Shown here piece by piece: positions 8,529 through 17,184 of a stretch of 48,162 bases of DNA (position 1 is the first letter of the stretch; every line of letters begins with the position of its first letter). The stretch comes from an uncultured Actinomycetes bacterium (GTDB lineage Bacteria; Actinomycetota; Coriobacteriia; Coriobacteriales; Atopobiaceae). The notes beneath the pieces were generated by a model. It was not told where the DNA came from. It saw only the letters and a program-made list of their open reading frames with translations, and made no database searches. The stretch spans positions 1 through 48,162 of the forward strand of contig ONMP01000027.1 of assembly GCA_900318935.1 (NCBI GenBank). Direction: 5' to 3'. Made by a program: the position numbers and the translations under genes.

Positions 8529-10046
8529 CTACTGCCGGTAGTAGCGCAGGAAGGTTTCGAGCTTGTCGAGGGCCTCTCCGAGAATGGCACGACGAGGCAG
8601 GTAGACGATACGGAAGTAGCCGGGCTTCTCCCAGTTGAAGCCCTTGCCCGGAACGATGAGCACTCTTTGCTCCTGCAACAGATCAAGTTGGAACTGCGTG
8701 TCGTCCGTGATGTTGAACTTCTCGGGGTCGAGGCGCGGGAAGATGTAGAACGCCGCCTTGGGCTTGACCACACTGACTCCGTCAATCTGGCAAAGACGCT
8801 CGTATACGAAATCGCGTTGGTTGCGCACGCGCCCGCCCGGCACGACGTAATCCTTCACGGACTGATGCCCGCCGAGGGCCGTCTGAACGATGGACTGCGC
8901 AGGCACGTTCGAGCAGAGGCGCATGTTGCTCATCACGTTGATGCCCTCCATGAGGTCGCGGCCCAGGCGCTTGTTCCCGCTGATGGAAATCCAGCCGATA
9001 CGCCAGCCCGCAATCATGTGGCTCTTTGACAGGCCGTTAAATGTGATGCAGAAGAGATCCGGCGCCAAGCTTGCGATGCTCACGTGCTCTCCTCCGTCCA
9101 TGACCAGACGGTCGTAAATCTCATCGGAGAGGATGATGAGCTGATGCTCGCGTGCGATGTCAACGATCTCTTCCAGGATCTCGCGCGGATAGAGAGCGCC
9201 GGTCGGGTTGTTTGGATTGATGATGACGATGGCCTTGGTATTGGGCGTGATCTTTGCCCGCATGTCATCGAGGTCGGGTAGCCATTCGGCCTGCTCATCG
9301 CAGAGATAGTGGACGGCATGGCCTCCGGCCAGCGTCACGCAGGCGGTCCAGAGTGGATAGTCAGGGCTAGGCACAAGAATCTCGTCGCCGCTCTCCACCA
9401 TCGCCTGCATCACGAGGTTAATGAGATCGGAAACGCCGTTACCAGTATATATGTCGCTCATCGTGACGTTGGGGATGTGCTTGATCTGGTCATACTGCAT
9501 GATGGCCTTGCGCGCGCTCCAGAGCCCGCGGCTGTCAGAGTAGCCCTCGGTCTCACGCAGTTGAGTCGCCATGTCGAGAACGACCTCGTCGGGCGTGCGG
9601 AAGCCGAACGGCGCGGGGTTGCCGATGTTGAGCTTGAGGATGTGGATGCCGTCCTCCTCCATGCGATGGGCCTCGTCGAGCGCCGGACCGCGCACGTCGT
9701 AGGAGACATAATCGAGCTTCGAGGATTTCTTGAACTTGCGCATGACGCCTTCCTTTCGGTTCGTTGGTTTGGAGTCTGTGGGGGTAACGTGATCCTGCGC
9801 TGGTTCTTGGTCTGACAGGCGTTCGTCTTCTGCGCCCAGAAGCCATGATTCACTCGTGCCGAGCAGGTCGGCCAGAAGTGCCAAGGTCTCGGCACGTGGT
9901 GTCGTCTTGCCACTCACGTACTGGCTGACCTGGCTCTTTCCGAGTCTCTGCCCCCGCTCGTCCGCAAGACGCAGCAGGTCAACTTGCTTGTATCCGCGCT
10001 GCGCCATCGCCTCCTGCAGGCGCGCGGCAAAAGGGCTTTGAGCCAT
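8529..10046 (-). CDS. XRE helix-turn-helix domain fused to a class I/II aminotransferase (AlaA-like)
   Basis: The protein has 505 aa, and GGAGGT lies six bases before ATG 10046. Residues ~10-75 are a Cro/CI-type helix-turn-helix (YKQVDLLRLADERGQRLGKS, QVSQYVSGKTTPRAETLALL). A Pro/Thr linker follows. Residues ~102-505 are a complete fold-type I aminotransferase: substrate loop YSDSRGLWSARKAI, NPNNPTG, SDEIYDRL, the PLP-binding Lys341 in NGLSKSHMIAGWRIGW, and FRIVYLPRR. The closest known enzymes are glutamate-pyruvate aminotransferases of the AlaA group. Met102 (ATG 9743) has its own AAGGAAGG site, so a catalytic-only form may also be made. TTGAAC half-sites in front of the gene suggest autoregulation, perhaps by amino-acid status. 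Confidence 0.88.
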   Translation of the reverse strand: MAQSPFAARLQEAMAQRGYKQVDLLRLADERGQRLGKSQVSQYVSGKTTPRAETLALLADLLGTSESWLLGAEDERLSDQEPAQDHVTPTDSKPTNRKEGVMRKFKKSSKLDYVSYDVRGPALDEAHRMEEDGIHILKLNIGNPAPFGFRTPDEVVLDMATQLRETEGYSDSRGLWSARKAIMQYDQIKHIPNVTMSDIYTGNGVSDLINLVMQAMVESGDEILVPSPDYPLWTACVTLAGGHAVHYLCDEQAEWLPDLDDMRAKITPNTKAIVIINPNNPTGALYPREILEEIVDIAREHQLIILSDEIYDRLVMDGGEHVSIASLAPDLFCITFNGLSKSHMIAGWRIGWISISGNKRLGRDLMEGINVMSNMRLCSNVPAQSIVQTALGGHQSVKDYVVPGGRVRNQRDFVYERLCQIDGVSVVKPKAAFYIFPRLDPEKFNITDDTQFQLDLLQEQRVLIVPGKGFNWEKPGYFRIVYLPRRAILGEALDKLETFLRYYRQ

Positions 10047-10047
10047 T

Positions 10048-10128
10048 TTGAACCTCCGAGTTCAATTTTGAACCATCTGCTTTGGTTCGAAATTGAACAA
10101 AGCATAGCACTCGAAGAAAGAAGTTCAA
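10048..10128. promoter_or_regulatory. TTGAAC/GTTCAA operator array in front of the XRE-aminotransferase gene
   Basis: GTTCAATTTTGAAC at 10060-10073 is a perfect 14-bp palindrome, and GTTCGAAATTGAAC at 10085-10098 is a near-perfect one; their centres are 25 bp apart. Single half-sites flank them: TTGAAC 10048-10053, which ends just upstream of the start codon region, and GTTCAA 10123-10128. This is the expected type of site for a dimeric XRE repressor and covers the leftward promoter. Confidence 0.6.
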
Positions 10129-10175
10129 GTTACAAGACAAAAAAGAACTCCGCCTGCTACAGATGCCGGGAATGC

Positions 10176-10206
10176 TGACCACAATCCCACTGTGGGAAAG
10201 CAGTCA
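10176..10206. repeat. Family-A repeat, diverged single arm (copy A1)
   Basis: TGACCACAATCCCACTGTGG at 10176 onward, ending in CAGTCA at 10206, matches the 31-base family-A arm with a few substitutions. It lies in the leader of the metallopeptidase gene, just upstream of a TATACT sequence (10210-10215) that could be its -10 element. Confidence 0.65.
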
Positions 10207-10243
10207 GGCTATACTGGTAGCCACCAACGAGAAAGGATCGGGT

Positions 10244-12598
10244 ATGAAGCACACGAAAACCAACAGATTCATCGCCTACTTCCTCGCCCTCATGCTTGCG
10301 CTACAAAGCCTGCTGCCCTCTGTGGCGCTGGCGGAGCAACGCACGGTCGAGGTCGACAACCACACCGAGGCAACCGCACAGGCTAAAGCGGTCACCGACA
10401 TCTTTATCGATGGCGTGGACGAGCCTGCCACCGACACCGCACTTGACAAGGAGGCCCTCGTCTCCACCGCAAGCGACGACACCTGGGATATACCCGTAAT
10501 CTGGGTGCGCGACGACCTGCAAAAGGATACCGATACCGCTGATGAGGGCCACACATACCTTCCCGCACTTGCCTTCGTCGTGCCGGAGGGCTACGCACTG
10601 GAAAGCAACACTGCAACGGTCACGCTCTCCGACTCGCTCACCGCGCTGTTTGGCACGCAGGAAATCATATCCGTCTACGAGGCCTCCACGGGCATCACCT
10701 ACATCATCCCCGCGTCGCTCAAAGACTTGTTTGCACATGCCTCGAGCGCCGACGCCGCCACCTCCCACGTGGCAGAAGCTTCGAACCAAGTCGCTCATGA
10801 AGGCAACGCCGACATCACGCAGGCACAACAAGAGCAGCAAGCAAATGACGAAGAAGTCCCCGGACTCGGAGGCGAAGGCACAGTAGTAGAAATCCACTGC
10901 GCACAGACCGCCCGCGATGTGCTCACCGACGAAGACCTCATGTGGCTCATCGACTTCATTTCCAACTATTTGGAGCCGCAGGCGGTGGAGCTTCTTCTCG
11001 ACAGCTACCCCTCCATCCGCAAAGCGGCCGACAACGGCGAGATTGGCAAGGAGATAAGCCTCTATATCTACTACCAGCATGGCGACAAGGACGGTAAACC
11101 GGAACACGAGGACTCGCCCGAGGCACTCGCCTACGTATCCGGAACTGCCACAAGCGTAAACGGCGAGCCCAAGTTCTGCTACATGATGGCTGTAAACGTC
11201 GAAAGCCTGCTGCAGAAAGATTCAGATGGCAAACCCATACGCAACGAAGAGACAGGCAAATATGCCTTTGTACGAGATGCCGATGCCATCGACACTCTTT
11301 GCAACACCTTGGTACACGAGCTGTTCCACGCTCTTATGTATGATTACAATCGCACCGGCATGGCAGGTGGCACGGACCTGCAGGATATATTGACCGACTC
11401 CCATAACAACTTCATCAAACCAGGGGCGAGCGCTCGTTTCGGACTCTTGCAGTACCCCCAATGGTTTATCGAAGGCACTGCCACCACCACGGAAAACAAC
11501 TACCAGTTCCGCTACGACATATTCCAAATGCTCCGCAACGTAGTAAATGCCGATGGCACCACAACCCTCAACCCCAGCTTCACGCAGCAGCTCATACTCG
11601 ATAACTACCTGGGCGCGAAGTATAGCGACGGCACGGATGTGTACTTCGGACTCGATTGCAGCGTCGGAGGCCAAGACGATAAAGGTAGAACCATCGATAC
11701 TGGAGCAAGTCGCTACGTGTCGGGCTACCTCGCGACTCTATACCTCAGCGAGCTTGCTACGCGCTACAACTTCGATGGCGAGTCATCAGTGCGAACGGTC
11801 AACGGTGTGACGACAGTGGATGCAAACATGCTTCGCGGCGGTTTGGACTCCCTTCTCAGGTGGATGCACGAGGACAACGCGACGCTAGACTCTCTCATCA
11901 ACGCTCTCTCACCCAAAGACGAGAACGGGCAGCCCATCTTTACAGACACCAAGTCCTTCGAAGACCAGTTTGTATTTGGCCCCAAACTGGAAGACGGCCG
12001 CTACGGGGGTTGCCCCGAGTCGCTCCCCTTTGTGGAAAGCTTCCTGAACTACATGCTCACCCTAGACAACCAGTTACCCGAAGACGAACATCCCAACGGC
12101 TCCATCCTCTTTGACTTCGGCGAGCGCTTTGTGTCGCCCCTCGACCCGCAAAAGCAATCCTCTTCCGATTATTTGCAGATTGCCGATTCTGATTCGTTGG
12201 TTCCCTCTACCGTAAAGAGCGACACAGCCAACATCGGCGGCGGAAAGTCAGATCCCAACCAAACCAACTTCTCCGAGCAGCAGCAAGAAGAGCAGTCGTT
12301 GCCTGCAGCAGCGAAGGTAGAGGACAGCCACGCGAAGGAGGCAAACAGCCAAGCCAAGGACAAGGACGATCAAACGAAGAACGAAGAAACCCAAGCGAAG
12401 GCGAGCGACGCCACACAGGCGGCAGATGCCACTCAGGCGGCAGCGACCACGCAAAGCAAAGACACCGCAGTTGAGGATCCTGCGACAAGCACCGAAAACG
12501 CAGCGGAGACAGAGCACACTGCGAGCCTCGAGGACACTCCAGCTACTGAGCCCGCACCCACATCCAGCGACGAAACAGCCACTGACGCCGCCGAGTAG
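10244..12598 (+). CDS. Secreted zinc metallopeptidase (HExxH) with low-complexity tail
   Basis: The 784-aa protein starts at ATG 10244 after GAAAGGA. It has a Sec signal peptide (FLALMLALQSLLPSVALAEQ). The zinc-binding motif is VHELFHAL (His358, Glu359, His362), and WFIEGTATTTENN supplies a likely third ligand, Glu410, in the gluzincin arrangement. Residues ~30-230 form an Ala/Asp/Thr-rich N-terminal region with no clear family. The last ~95 residues are an Ala/Thr/Glu/Lys/Gln-rich tail with repeated ATQAADATQAA-like units and no LPxTG or membrane anchor. The enzyme is therefore exported and may stay wall-associated through the tail. Its substrate is unknown. It is the only gene in its transcription unit. 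Confidence 0.75.
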   Translation: MKHTKTNRFIAYFLALMLALQSLLPSVALAEQRTVEVDNHTEATAQAKAVTDIFIDGVDEPATDTALDKEALVSTASDDTWDIPVIWVRDDLQKDTDTADEGHTYLPALAFVVPEGYALESNTATVTLSDSLTALFGTQEIISVYEASTGITYIIPASLKDLFAHASSADAATSHVAEASNQVAHEGNADITQAQQEQQANDEEVPGLGGEGTVVEIHCAQTARDVLTDEDLMWLIDFISNYLEPQAVELLLDSYPSIRKAADNGEIGKEISLYIYYQHGDKDGKPEHEDSPEALAYVSGTATSVNGEPKFCYMMAVNVESLLQKDSDGKPIRNEETGKYAFVRDADAIDTLCNTLVHELFHALMYDYNRTGMAGGTDLQDILTDSHNNFIKPGASARFGLLQYPQWFIEGTATTTENNYQFRYDIFQMLRNVVNADGTTTLNPSFTQQLILDNYLGAKYSDGTDVYFGLDCSVGGQDDKGRTIDTGASRYVSGYLATLYLSELATRYNFDGESSVRTVNGVTTVDANMLRGGLDSLLRWMHEDNATLDSLINALSPKDENGQPIFTDTKSFEDQFVFGPKLEDGRYGGCPESLPFVESFLNYMLTLDNQLPEDEHPNGSILFDFGERFVSPLDPQKQSSSDYLQIADSDSLVPSTVKSDTANIGGGKSDPNQTNFSEQQQEEQSLPAAAKVEDSHAKEANSQAKDKDDQTKNEETQAKASDATQAADATQAAATTQSKDTAVEDPATSTENAAETEHTASLEDTPATEPAPTSSDETATDAAE

Positions 12599-12613
12599 CA
12601 TCCAGCACACAAG

Positions 12614-12661
12614 CGCAACGAAGGGTGTTTGGTCCCAGATCGGACAAACCCCTCCGTTGCG
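12614..12661. terminator. Imperfect hairpin between convergent genes
   Basis: CGCAACGAAGGGTGTTTG pairs imperfectly with the inverse segment ending CCGTTGCG at 12661, around a short loop. There is no T-run. The position between the metallopeptidase stop and the end of the facing TMEM175-like gene suits a shared terminator. Confidence 0.4.
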
Positions 12662-12676
12662 TCTCTTACGAGTGGC

Positions 12677-13246
12677 TCAGAAATCTTCTCTTCCGCGCAT
12701 TTTGCGCAAGAACAACGCGGCAAGTATGACGCCGAGCATCATGGCAGGTGGCCAAATCGAAACGGCAAACAAGAACCCGACGCATTTGATGATGCAGTCA
12801 ATATTGAGTAGCCATACGTAGTGGTCGCAGACGGCCTTATAGTCCTTCACATCGGCATTTGCGGCGCCAAGCGCCTTGATGAGCTGCGCGTAGGACACGG
12901 TAGAGGCCAAAATCACCACACCGTAAAACCCCTGCATGGCGGTAGCGTAAAAGTCCGCGCTCACCAGTCTCGTAGTGTAGGGCACCAGTGAGAGAAAGAA
13001 CATGACGAGCATCGACCACCAGACCACCTTCGAGTCGATTTGCTCCGCGTCATGCCATATGTTGTGATGGCTAACCCAGAAAGACCCGAGCCACCAGAAA
13101 GAAAGCGCATAGGCAAAGAACGCGTCTCGCAAATCCCATAGCGCCTCAACCGTCGGAGCGGCTGGCTTATCCAACTCCAGCACGAGGATGGTCATGATGA
13201 TGGCGATGACCGCATCGGTAAACGCGGCAAGACGGTCTTTGGACAT
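12677..13246 (-). CDS. TMEM175/DUF1211-family membrane protein
   Basis: The protein has 189 aa from ATG 13246, preceded by a G-rich ribosome site; a GTG six codons upstream is possible. The N-terminal signature RLAAFTDAVIAIIMTILVLEL corresponds to the FSDAxxAIxxTLLVLEI filter helix of TMEM175 channels, here with Thr in place of Ser. Further helices follow (AYALSFWWLGSFWVSHHN, WWSMLVMFFLSLVPYTTRL), giving six predicted segments. Bacterial relatives form potassium-permeable leak channels as tetramers. The gene ends in a short basic tail and stands alone. Confidence 0.8.
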   Translation of the reverse strand: MSKDRLAAFTDAVIAIIMTILVLELDKPAAPTVEALWDLRDAFFAYALSFWWLGSFWVSHHNIWHDAEQIDSKVVWWSMLVMFFLSLVPYTTRLVSADFYATAMQGFYGVVILASTVSYAQLIKALGAANADVKDYKAVCDHYVWLLNIDCIIKCVGFLFAVSIWPPAMMLGVILAALFLRKMRGREDF

Positions 13247-13377
13247 AAGCCCCCAACCACACACGGCGAACGGAACGCGCTCACCTTAGCACAAAAAGCA
13301 ACCTCAAGTGTGTTTCGCGGCATACTACGATGTACACTGGTACGAGCAACGTTTGGCAACCGATAAGGACGTGGAGC

Positions 13378-16101
13378 ATGCCGCAATCATCAAACAGCCA
13401 GAGCACGCAGCTCAACATTCCCGCGTTTCTCTTGAATCCCACACCCAGCCGCGTCGCGGAGAGGGACAGCCGCGACACCGAACCCGCAGATGATGCCGAC
13501 TCAGAAGAGAGGCCCAGAAAGAAGGGGACGCGCAGGCGAGCTGACAAAGCTGCAACCACAGAGCGAGAGATGCAGAGGCAGGGCAACGATGCCGAGCCTG
13601 CAGAGGAGAGCAGGCGCCGGCCAGTGCGCGAGATTGAAAACAAAGTGGCCGTGAGGTCTAGCACCCCGCCCAAACGAGCTGCCAAGCCGATGAACGAGCC
13701 CGGTTCCGTACGCGTACTCAGGCCAGAGCCCGAGGCCGAAGCAATCCTGGAGCCCGCGCAGGAGTTCGAGACCGACACGGAGATGGAGCTGGAGTCGGCA
13801 CCAGAGCCGATGCAGGACCTCGAGCCCGAAGTCATGCCAGAGTCCGAGCCGGGAGAAGCCCTTGAATCCGATGCGGATGCAGAGCCCACAGAGCAGGCAG
13901 AACCAGAGCTGGAGACCGACGCTGACGCAGATGCCGCGCAGGAACTAGAACCAGAGCTCGATTCCGAAGCTGAGTCGGCACCTCTACCGAATCCGATCAT
14001 CGACACCACGCCGGATATCGAGCCACTGGATACGGCCGAACCCACACCGAAAGCCGTGGCGGCAGAGAGCGTCGGCTCCGCTGAGGACGACGAACTCGCG
14101 GGAGACGCCGAACCCTTGGAGGGCAACGAGCCCGAGGTAAAGACCGCACCTGAGGTCACTTCAAAGGTCGATGAAGACGCACCGACGGAAGAACCCACCG
14201 CCCAAACTCGAACTCAAGCAGCGGCTGAAAAGATGCACGATGTCGCCACGACGCAGGAGGACGAGATCGACGCGATGATGAAGTCCGTGATGCGCGCGGT
14301 AAGCGACTTCCAGGCGGCCGTGGCAGAGGCGAAGGCAAAGCCCGTCAGCGAGGTGTTCCCCGAAACCATAACGACTGACGTCGAATCCAAGCTAGACCCA
14401 TCCAAGCTGCCAACGATAGAAGACGAGCAAGATGAACCCGATGCGGCACCACAGGTAGAGGCGGCACCCACGGCATCACCGGAGGACGGCGAAGCCGACG
14501 AAGCCGACGAGAAGGCCACCAGCCCCGCAGATCAGGCCGAGAACGAACCAGCGCCCGAACCGGCATCCGAGCCCGACACTCCCCTACCGACACTCGCTGA
14601 GGACCTCGAAACCCTCAATCGCATCGAGCGGCGTCTCTTTGCCCACCGCTACGCCTCGACGGAGCTAGACACCTTCGGCGCATCGCTCGATCCTGCCAAG
14701 GCCAGCGCAGATCGTTCTGAAGCTCTGGCAGTCCTCGCGGAAGAGGACCACGAGCTCCTGAACGCACCTGGCGTGGGAGAGGCACTCGATCGACTCCAAG
14801 CGCGCGCTGAGGAGCTGCCCGAGCTCGTCGCAACGCAGGTACGCGTGCTCGCTCGCGACCGCCATCGCGTCGTGAGCGTCCCGGCCGACTTGCAGACCGC
14901 GTTCGTTCGCCTCACCGCCGAGTCCTACGAGACGTGGCTCAAGGCCAAGGCTGACGCCAACTGGGTTCTCTTTGCCCCCTACCTCGACCGGCTCGTAGAC
15001 CTCAAGCGCCAGATCGCCCTCGCACGCGACCCAAGCGCCCACCCCTATGACACCCTGCTCGATGAGTTCGAGCCCGGCACGAACCGCGCCTTCTACAACT
15101 CGTTCTTTGGCCGCGTCAAACAGGCCGTCGTACCGCTTCTCTCGGCTGTTTCCATGAGCAAGAGAAACTTGAGCCGCGCCTGCGTCGAAGGCCATTTCGA
15201 CGAGCGCCGGCAATGGGACCTCGCTTGGGACATCTGCGGCCTCATGGGCATCGACGACGACGCACACTACCTCACCTCGAGCCCGCACCCCTTCTCTGAT
15301 GCGATGACGAGCAACTACGCCGTCACCTCGGCCCATGTGGTGGGTAACGACGTCATGAGCAACGTCTATACCATGCTCCACGAACTCGGTCACAGCCTCT
15401 ACGAGCAAGGCGTCAATCCCGAGTTCAACCGCACCTCCCTCAAGGGCGGTGTGTCCTGCGGCATCCATGAGTCGCAGTCGCGCTTCTTTGAGAACTACGT
15501 CGGGCGCGACCGCGCGTTCATGCGCCCGCTGCTCGCTCTCATGCGCAACCGCTTCCCCGGCCAGATGAGCCGTGTGACACCGAATCAGCTCTATCTCGCG
15601 GTAAACCGCGTCTCGCCTTCGCTCATCCGCGTCACTGCCGACGAGCTCTCATATCCTCTCCACATCCTCGTGCGCTACGAGGTCGAGCAGCTTCTCCTCG
15701 ACGGCAAGGCCAAGGCGCTCGACGTGCCCAAGCTCTGGGCCGACCGCTACGAGTCCTACATCGGCGTGCGTCCCACCGACGACGCGCAGGGCGCCCTTCA
15801 GGACGTGCACTGGGCCATGGGCGAGTTCGGCTACTTCCCCTCGTACGCGCTCGGCAACGCCTACGCCGCTCAGCTCCGTGCAAAGATGATCGACGAGGGC
15901 ATCGACTGGAACGGCTTGCTCCGCAACGGCGACCTCGCTCCCATCCGCGCCTGGCTCAAGAAGCGTGTCTGGCAATTCGGTCGCTCGAAGGAGCCACGCC
16001 AGATCATCGAGGATGCCTGCGGCGAGCCCTTCAGCGTTCGTCACTACGCCACCTACCTCACCGACAAGTACACGCAGCTCTACGGTCTGGGACGCAGCTA
16101 A
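13378..16101 (+). CDS. M32 metallocarboxypeptidase with a long acidic N-terminal extension
   Basis: The protein has 907 aa from ATG 13378 (AAGGA eight bases upstream); an in-frame ATG at 13330 is less likely. Residues ~404-907 are a full M32 (carboxypeptidase Taq) domain: [13 protein letters not shown] gives His668, Glu669 and His672, and [13 protein letters not shown] gives Glu698. The usual DVRITTR-type segment is replaced by [15 protein letters not shown] after HPF, an unusual substitution. Residues 1-400 are disordered-looking: a basic patch ([13 protein letters not shown]), then Glu/Pro/Ala-rich sequence, and one helical stretch ([20 protein letters not shown], ~300). No signal peptide is present, so it is cytosolic. 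M32 enzymes alone are about 500 aa, so the extension is an addition. Confidence 0.82.
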   Translation: MPQSSNSQSTQLNIPAFLLNPTPSRVAERDSRDTEPADDADSEERPRKKGTRRRADKAATTEREMQRQGNDAEPAEESRRRPVREIENKVAVRSSTPPKRAAKPMNEPGSVRVLRPEPEAEAILEPAQEFETDTEMELESAPEPMQDLEPEVMPESEPGEALESDADAEPTEQAEPELETDADADAAQELEPELDSEAESAPLPNPIIDTTPDIEPLDTAEPTPKAVAAESVGSAEDDELAGDAEPLEGNEPEVKTAPEVTSKVDEDAPTEEPTAQTRTQAAAEKMHDVATTQEDEIDAMMKSVMRAVSDFQAAVAEAKAKPVSEVFPETITTDVESKLDPSKLPTIEDEQDEPDAAPQVEAAPTASPEDGEADEADEKATSPADQAENEPAPEPASEPDTPLPTLAEDLETLNRIERRLFAHRYASTELDTFGASLDPAKASADRSEALAVLAEEDHELLNAPGVGEALDRLQARAEELPELVATQVRVLARDRHRVVSVPADLQTAFVRLTAESYETWLKAKADANWVLFAPYLDRLVDLKRQIALARDPSAHPYDTLLDEFEPGTNRAFYNSFFGRVKQAVVPLLSAVSMSKRNLSRACVEGHFDERRQWDLAWDICGLMGIDDDAHYLTSSPHPFSDAMTSNYAVTSAHVVGNDVMSNVYTMLHELGHSLYEQGVNPEFNRTSLKGGVSCGIHESQSRFFENYVGRDRAFMRPLLALMRNRFPGQMSRVTPNQLYLAVNRVSPSLIRVTADELSYPLHILVRYEVEQLLLDGKAKALDVPKLWADRYESYIGVRPTDDAQGALQDVHWAMGEFGYFPSYALGNAYAAQLRAKMIDEGIDWNGLLRNGDLAPIRAWLKKRVWQFGRSKEPRQIIEDACGEPFSVRHYATYLTDKYTQLYGLGRS

Positions 16102-16102
16102 G

Positions 16103-16509
16103 ATGCGTGCGCTCATCCAGCGCGTGCAGAACGCGCAGGTCGTGGTGGACGACGAGGTCGTCGGCTCATGCGGACACGGTCTGCTCGTCTTTCTCGGAGT
16201 GGGAGCCGACGATGACGAGCAGGCAGCCCAGAAGCTGTGGCAGCACAGGGCAAGACGAACCTTTCGCTTGCCGACGTCGGTGGCGAGGTGCTCATCGTGA
16301 GTCAGTTCACGCTACTTGCCGACTGTCGCAAGGGCATGCGGCCTTCCTTCGCGAAGGCCGCGCCACCCGCCGAGGCAGAGCGCCTCTACGAGTACTTCTG
16401 CGGGCTGGCAGAGGATGACGTCGCGCACGTGGGCAGGGGCGTCTTCGGCGCGGACATGAAAGTGAGTCTCGTCAACGACGGCCCCTTCACCATCTGGCTC
16501 GACATGTGA
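16103..16509 (+). pseudogene. dtd: D-aminoacyl-tRNA deacylase with internal deletion
   Basis: ATG 16103 lies two bases after the M32 stop codon. The frame begins as a standard Dtd ([42 protein letters not shown]) but at 16240 runs into unrelated sequence. The rest of the enzyme continues in the next frame from about 16240 ([37 protein letters not shown], and [12 protein letters not shown] at the end). Compared with E. coli Dtd, about 11 residues (the ERVLGYRIFSD segment) are missing and the frame is shifted, as expected from a loss of ~34 bases. Catalytic SQFTLxAD and the NDGP loop are intact but out of frame with the N-terminus. The gene is therefore probably non-functional. Confidence 0.82.
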
Positions 16510-16613
16510 TACACGTTTCTATTTGACAACAGCACTACACATATCCTTCATAGTGTGTCATTATCTTATCTCGCTGCATCAATGTACTCGTTCGGTTACA
16601 GAAAGGAATCATC

Positions 16614-17057
16614 ATGAAGCTTCTCGACGAGTTCAAAGAGTTCATCAACCAGGGCAACGTCATGGACATGGCCGTCGGTGTCATCATCGGCGGAGCGTTT
16701 ACCTCTATCGTCAGCTCGCTCACCGACGACATCATCAACCCTGCCATCACGGCTGTCACCGGCGGCGGCACCGACATGTCTGGCTCTCTCGTGGTGCCCG
16801 GCACCGAGATTGACTTCGGCGCCTTCATCAGCGCCATCATCAACTTCCTGATTGTTGCCGCCGTTGTCTTCGCCATAGTGAAGTCGCTCAACAAGCTCCA
16901 GGAGGCCACCGCTGCCCTCACCAAGAAGCAGCAGGAAGAGGCCGAGGCCGCTGCTCCCACCTGCCCGTTCTGCCTCGAGGAGGTCAAGGAAGGTGCCACG
17001 CGCTGCCCGCACTGCGGCGCTGCCTTCGACGCTCCCGCAGCTCCCAAGGTTGCCTAG
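16614..17057 (+). CDS. mscL: Large-conductance mechanosensitive channel with C-terminal zinc ribbon
   Basis: The protein has 147 aa, with AAAGGA ahead of ATG 16614. Residues 1-100 are MscL: the amphipathic N-helix (MKLLDEFKEFINQGNVMDMA), pore helix (VGVIIGGAFTSIVSSLTDDI), periplasmic loop, second helix (AIINFLIVAAVVFAIVKSLN) and the cytoplasmic helix. The C-terminus adds a treble-clef-like ribbon, CPFCLEEVKEGATRCPHCG, with two CxxC pairs. The channel releases solutes under hypo-osmotic shock. The zinc ribbon is an extra cytosolic module that could bind metal or a partner; this role is inferred. It has its own terminator at 17128-17157. Confidence 0.92.
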   Translation: MKLLDEFKEFINQGNVMDMAVGVIIGGAFTSIVSSLTDDIINPAITAVTGGGTDMSGSLVVPGTEIDFGAFISAIINFLIVAAVVFAIVKSLNKLQEATAALTKKQQEEAEAAAPTCPFCLEEVKEGATRCPHCGAAFDAPAAPKVA

Positions 17058-17127
17058 AGCCACGTACAGCGTGTTGAGGGGCCACCGCGACGCGTCCCGA
17101 TAACTCGCATCAAACCCGAAATCCCGT

Positions 17128-17157
17128 CCCCGCGTCCCAGATGCGGGGGCTTTTTTT
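17128..17157 (+). terminator. Intrinsic terminator of mscL
   Basis: CCCCGC (17128-17133) pairs with GCGGGG (17143-17148), followed by GC and seven T (17151-17157). The T-tract is the target of the adjacent insertion sequence. Confidence 0.85.
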
Positions 17158-17184
17158 GTAACCTCTGTTAGACCACCGTTGACA
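17153..17184 (+). repeat. IS left end: target duplication plus terminal inverted repeat
   Basis: TTTTTGTA (17153-17160) is the left target-site copy. The 24-bp inverted repeat starts ACCTCTGTTAGACCACCG at 17161 and ends at 17184. Confidence 0.9.

Noticed and set aside
13281..14198. Ser-rich 305-codon open frame opposite the M32 extension
   Set aside because: It is the antisense shadow of Glu/Ala/Pro codons and has no ribosome site or family match.
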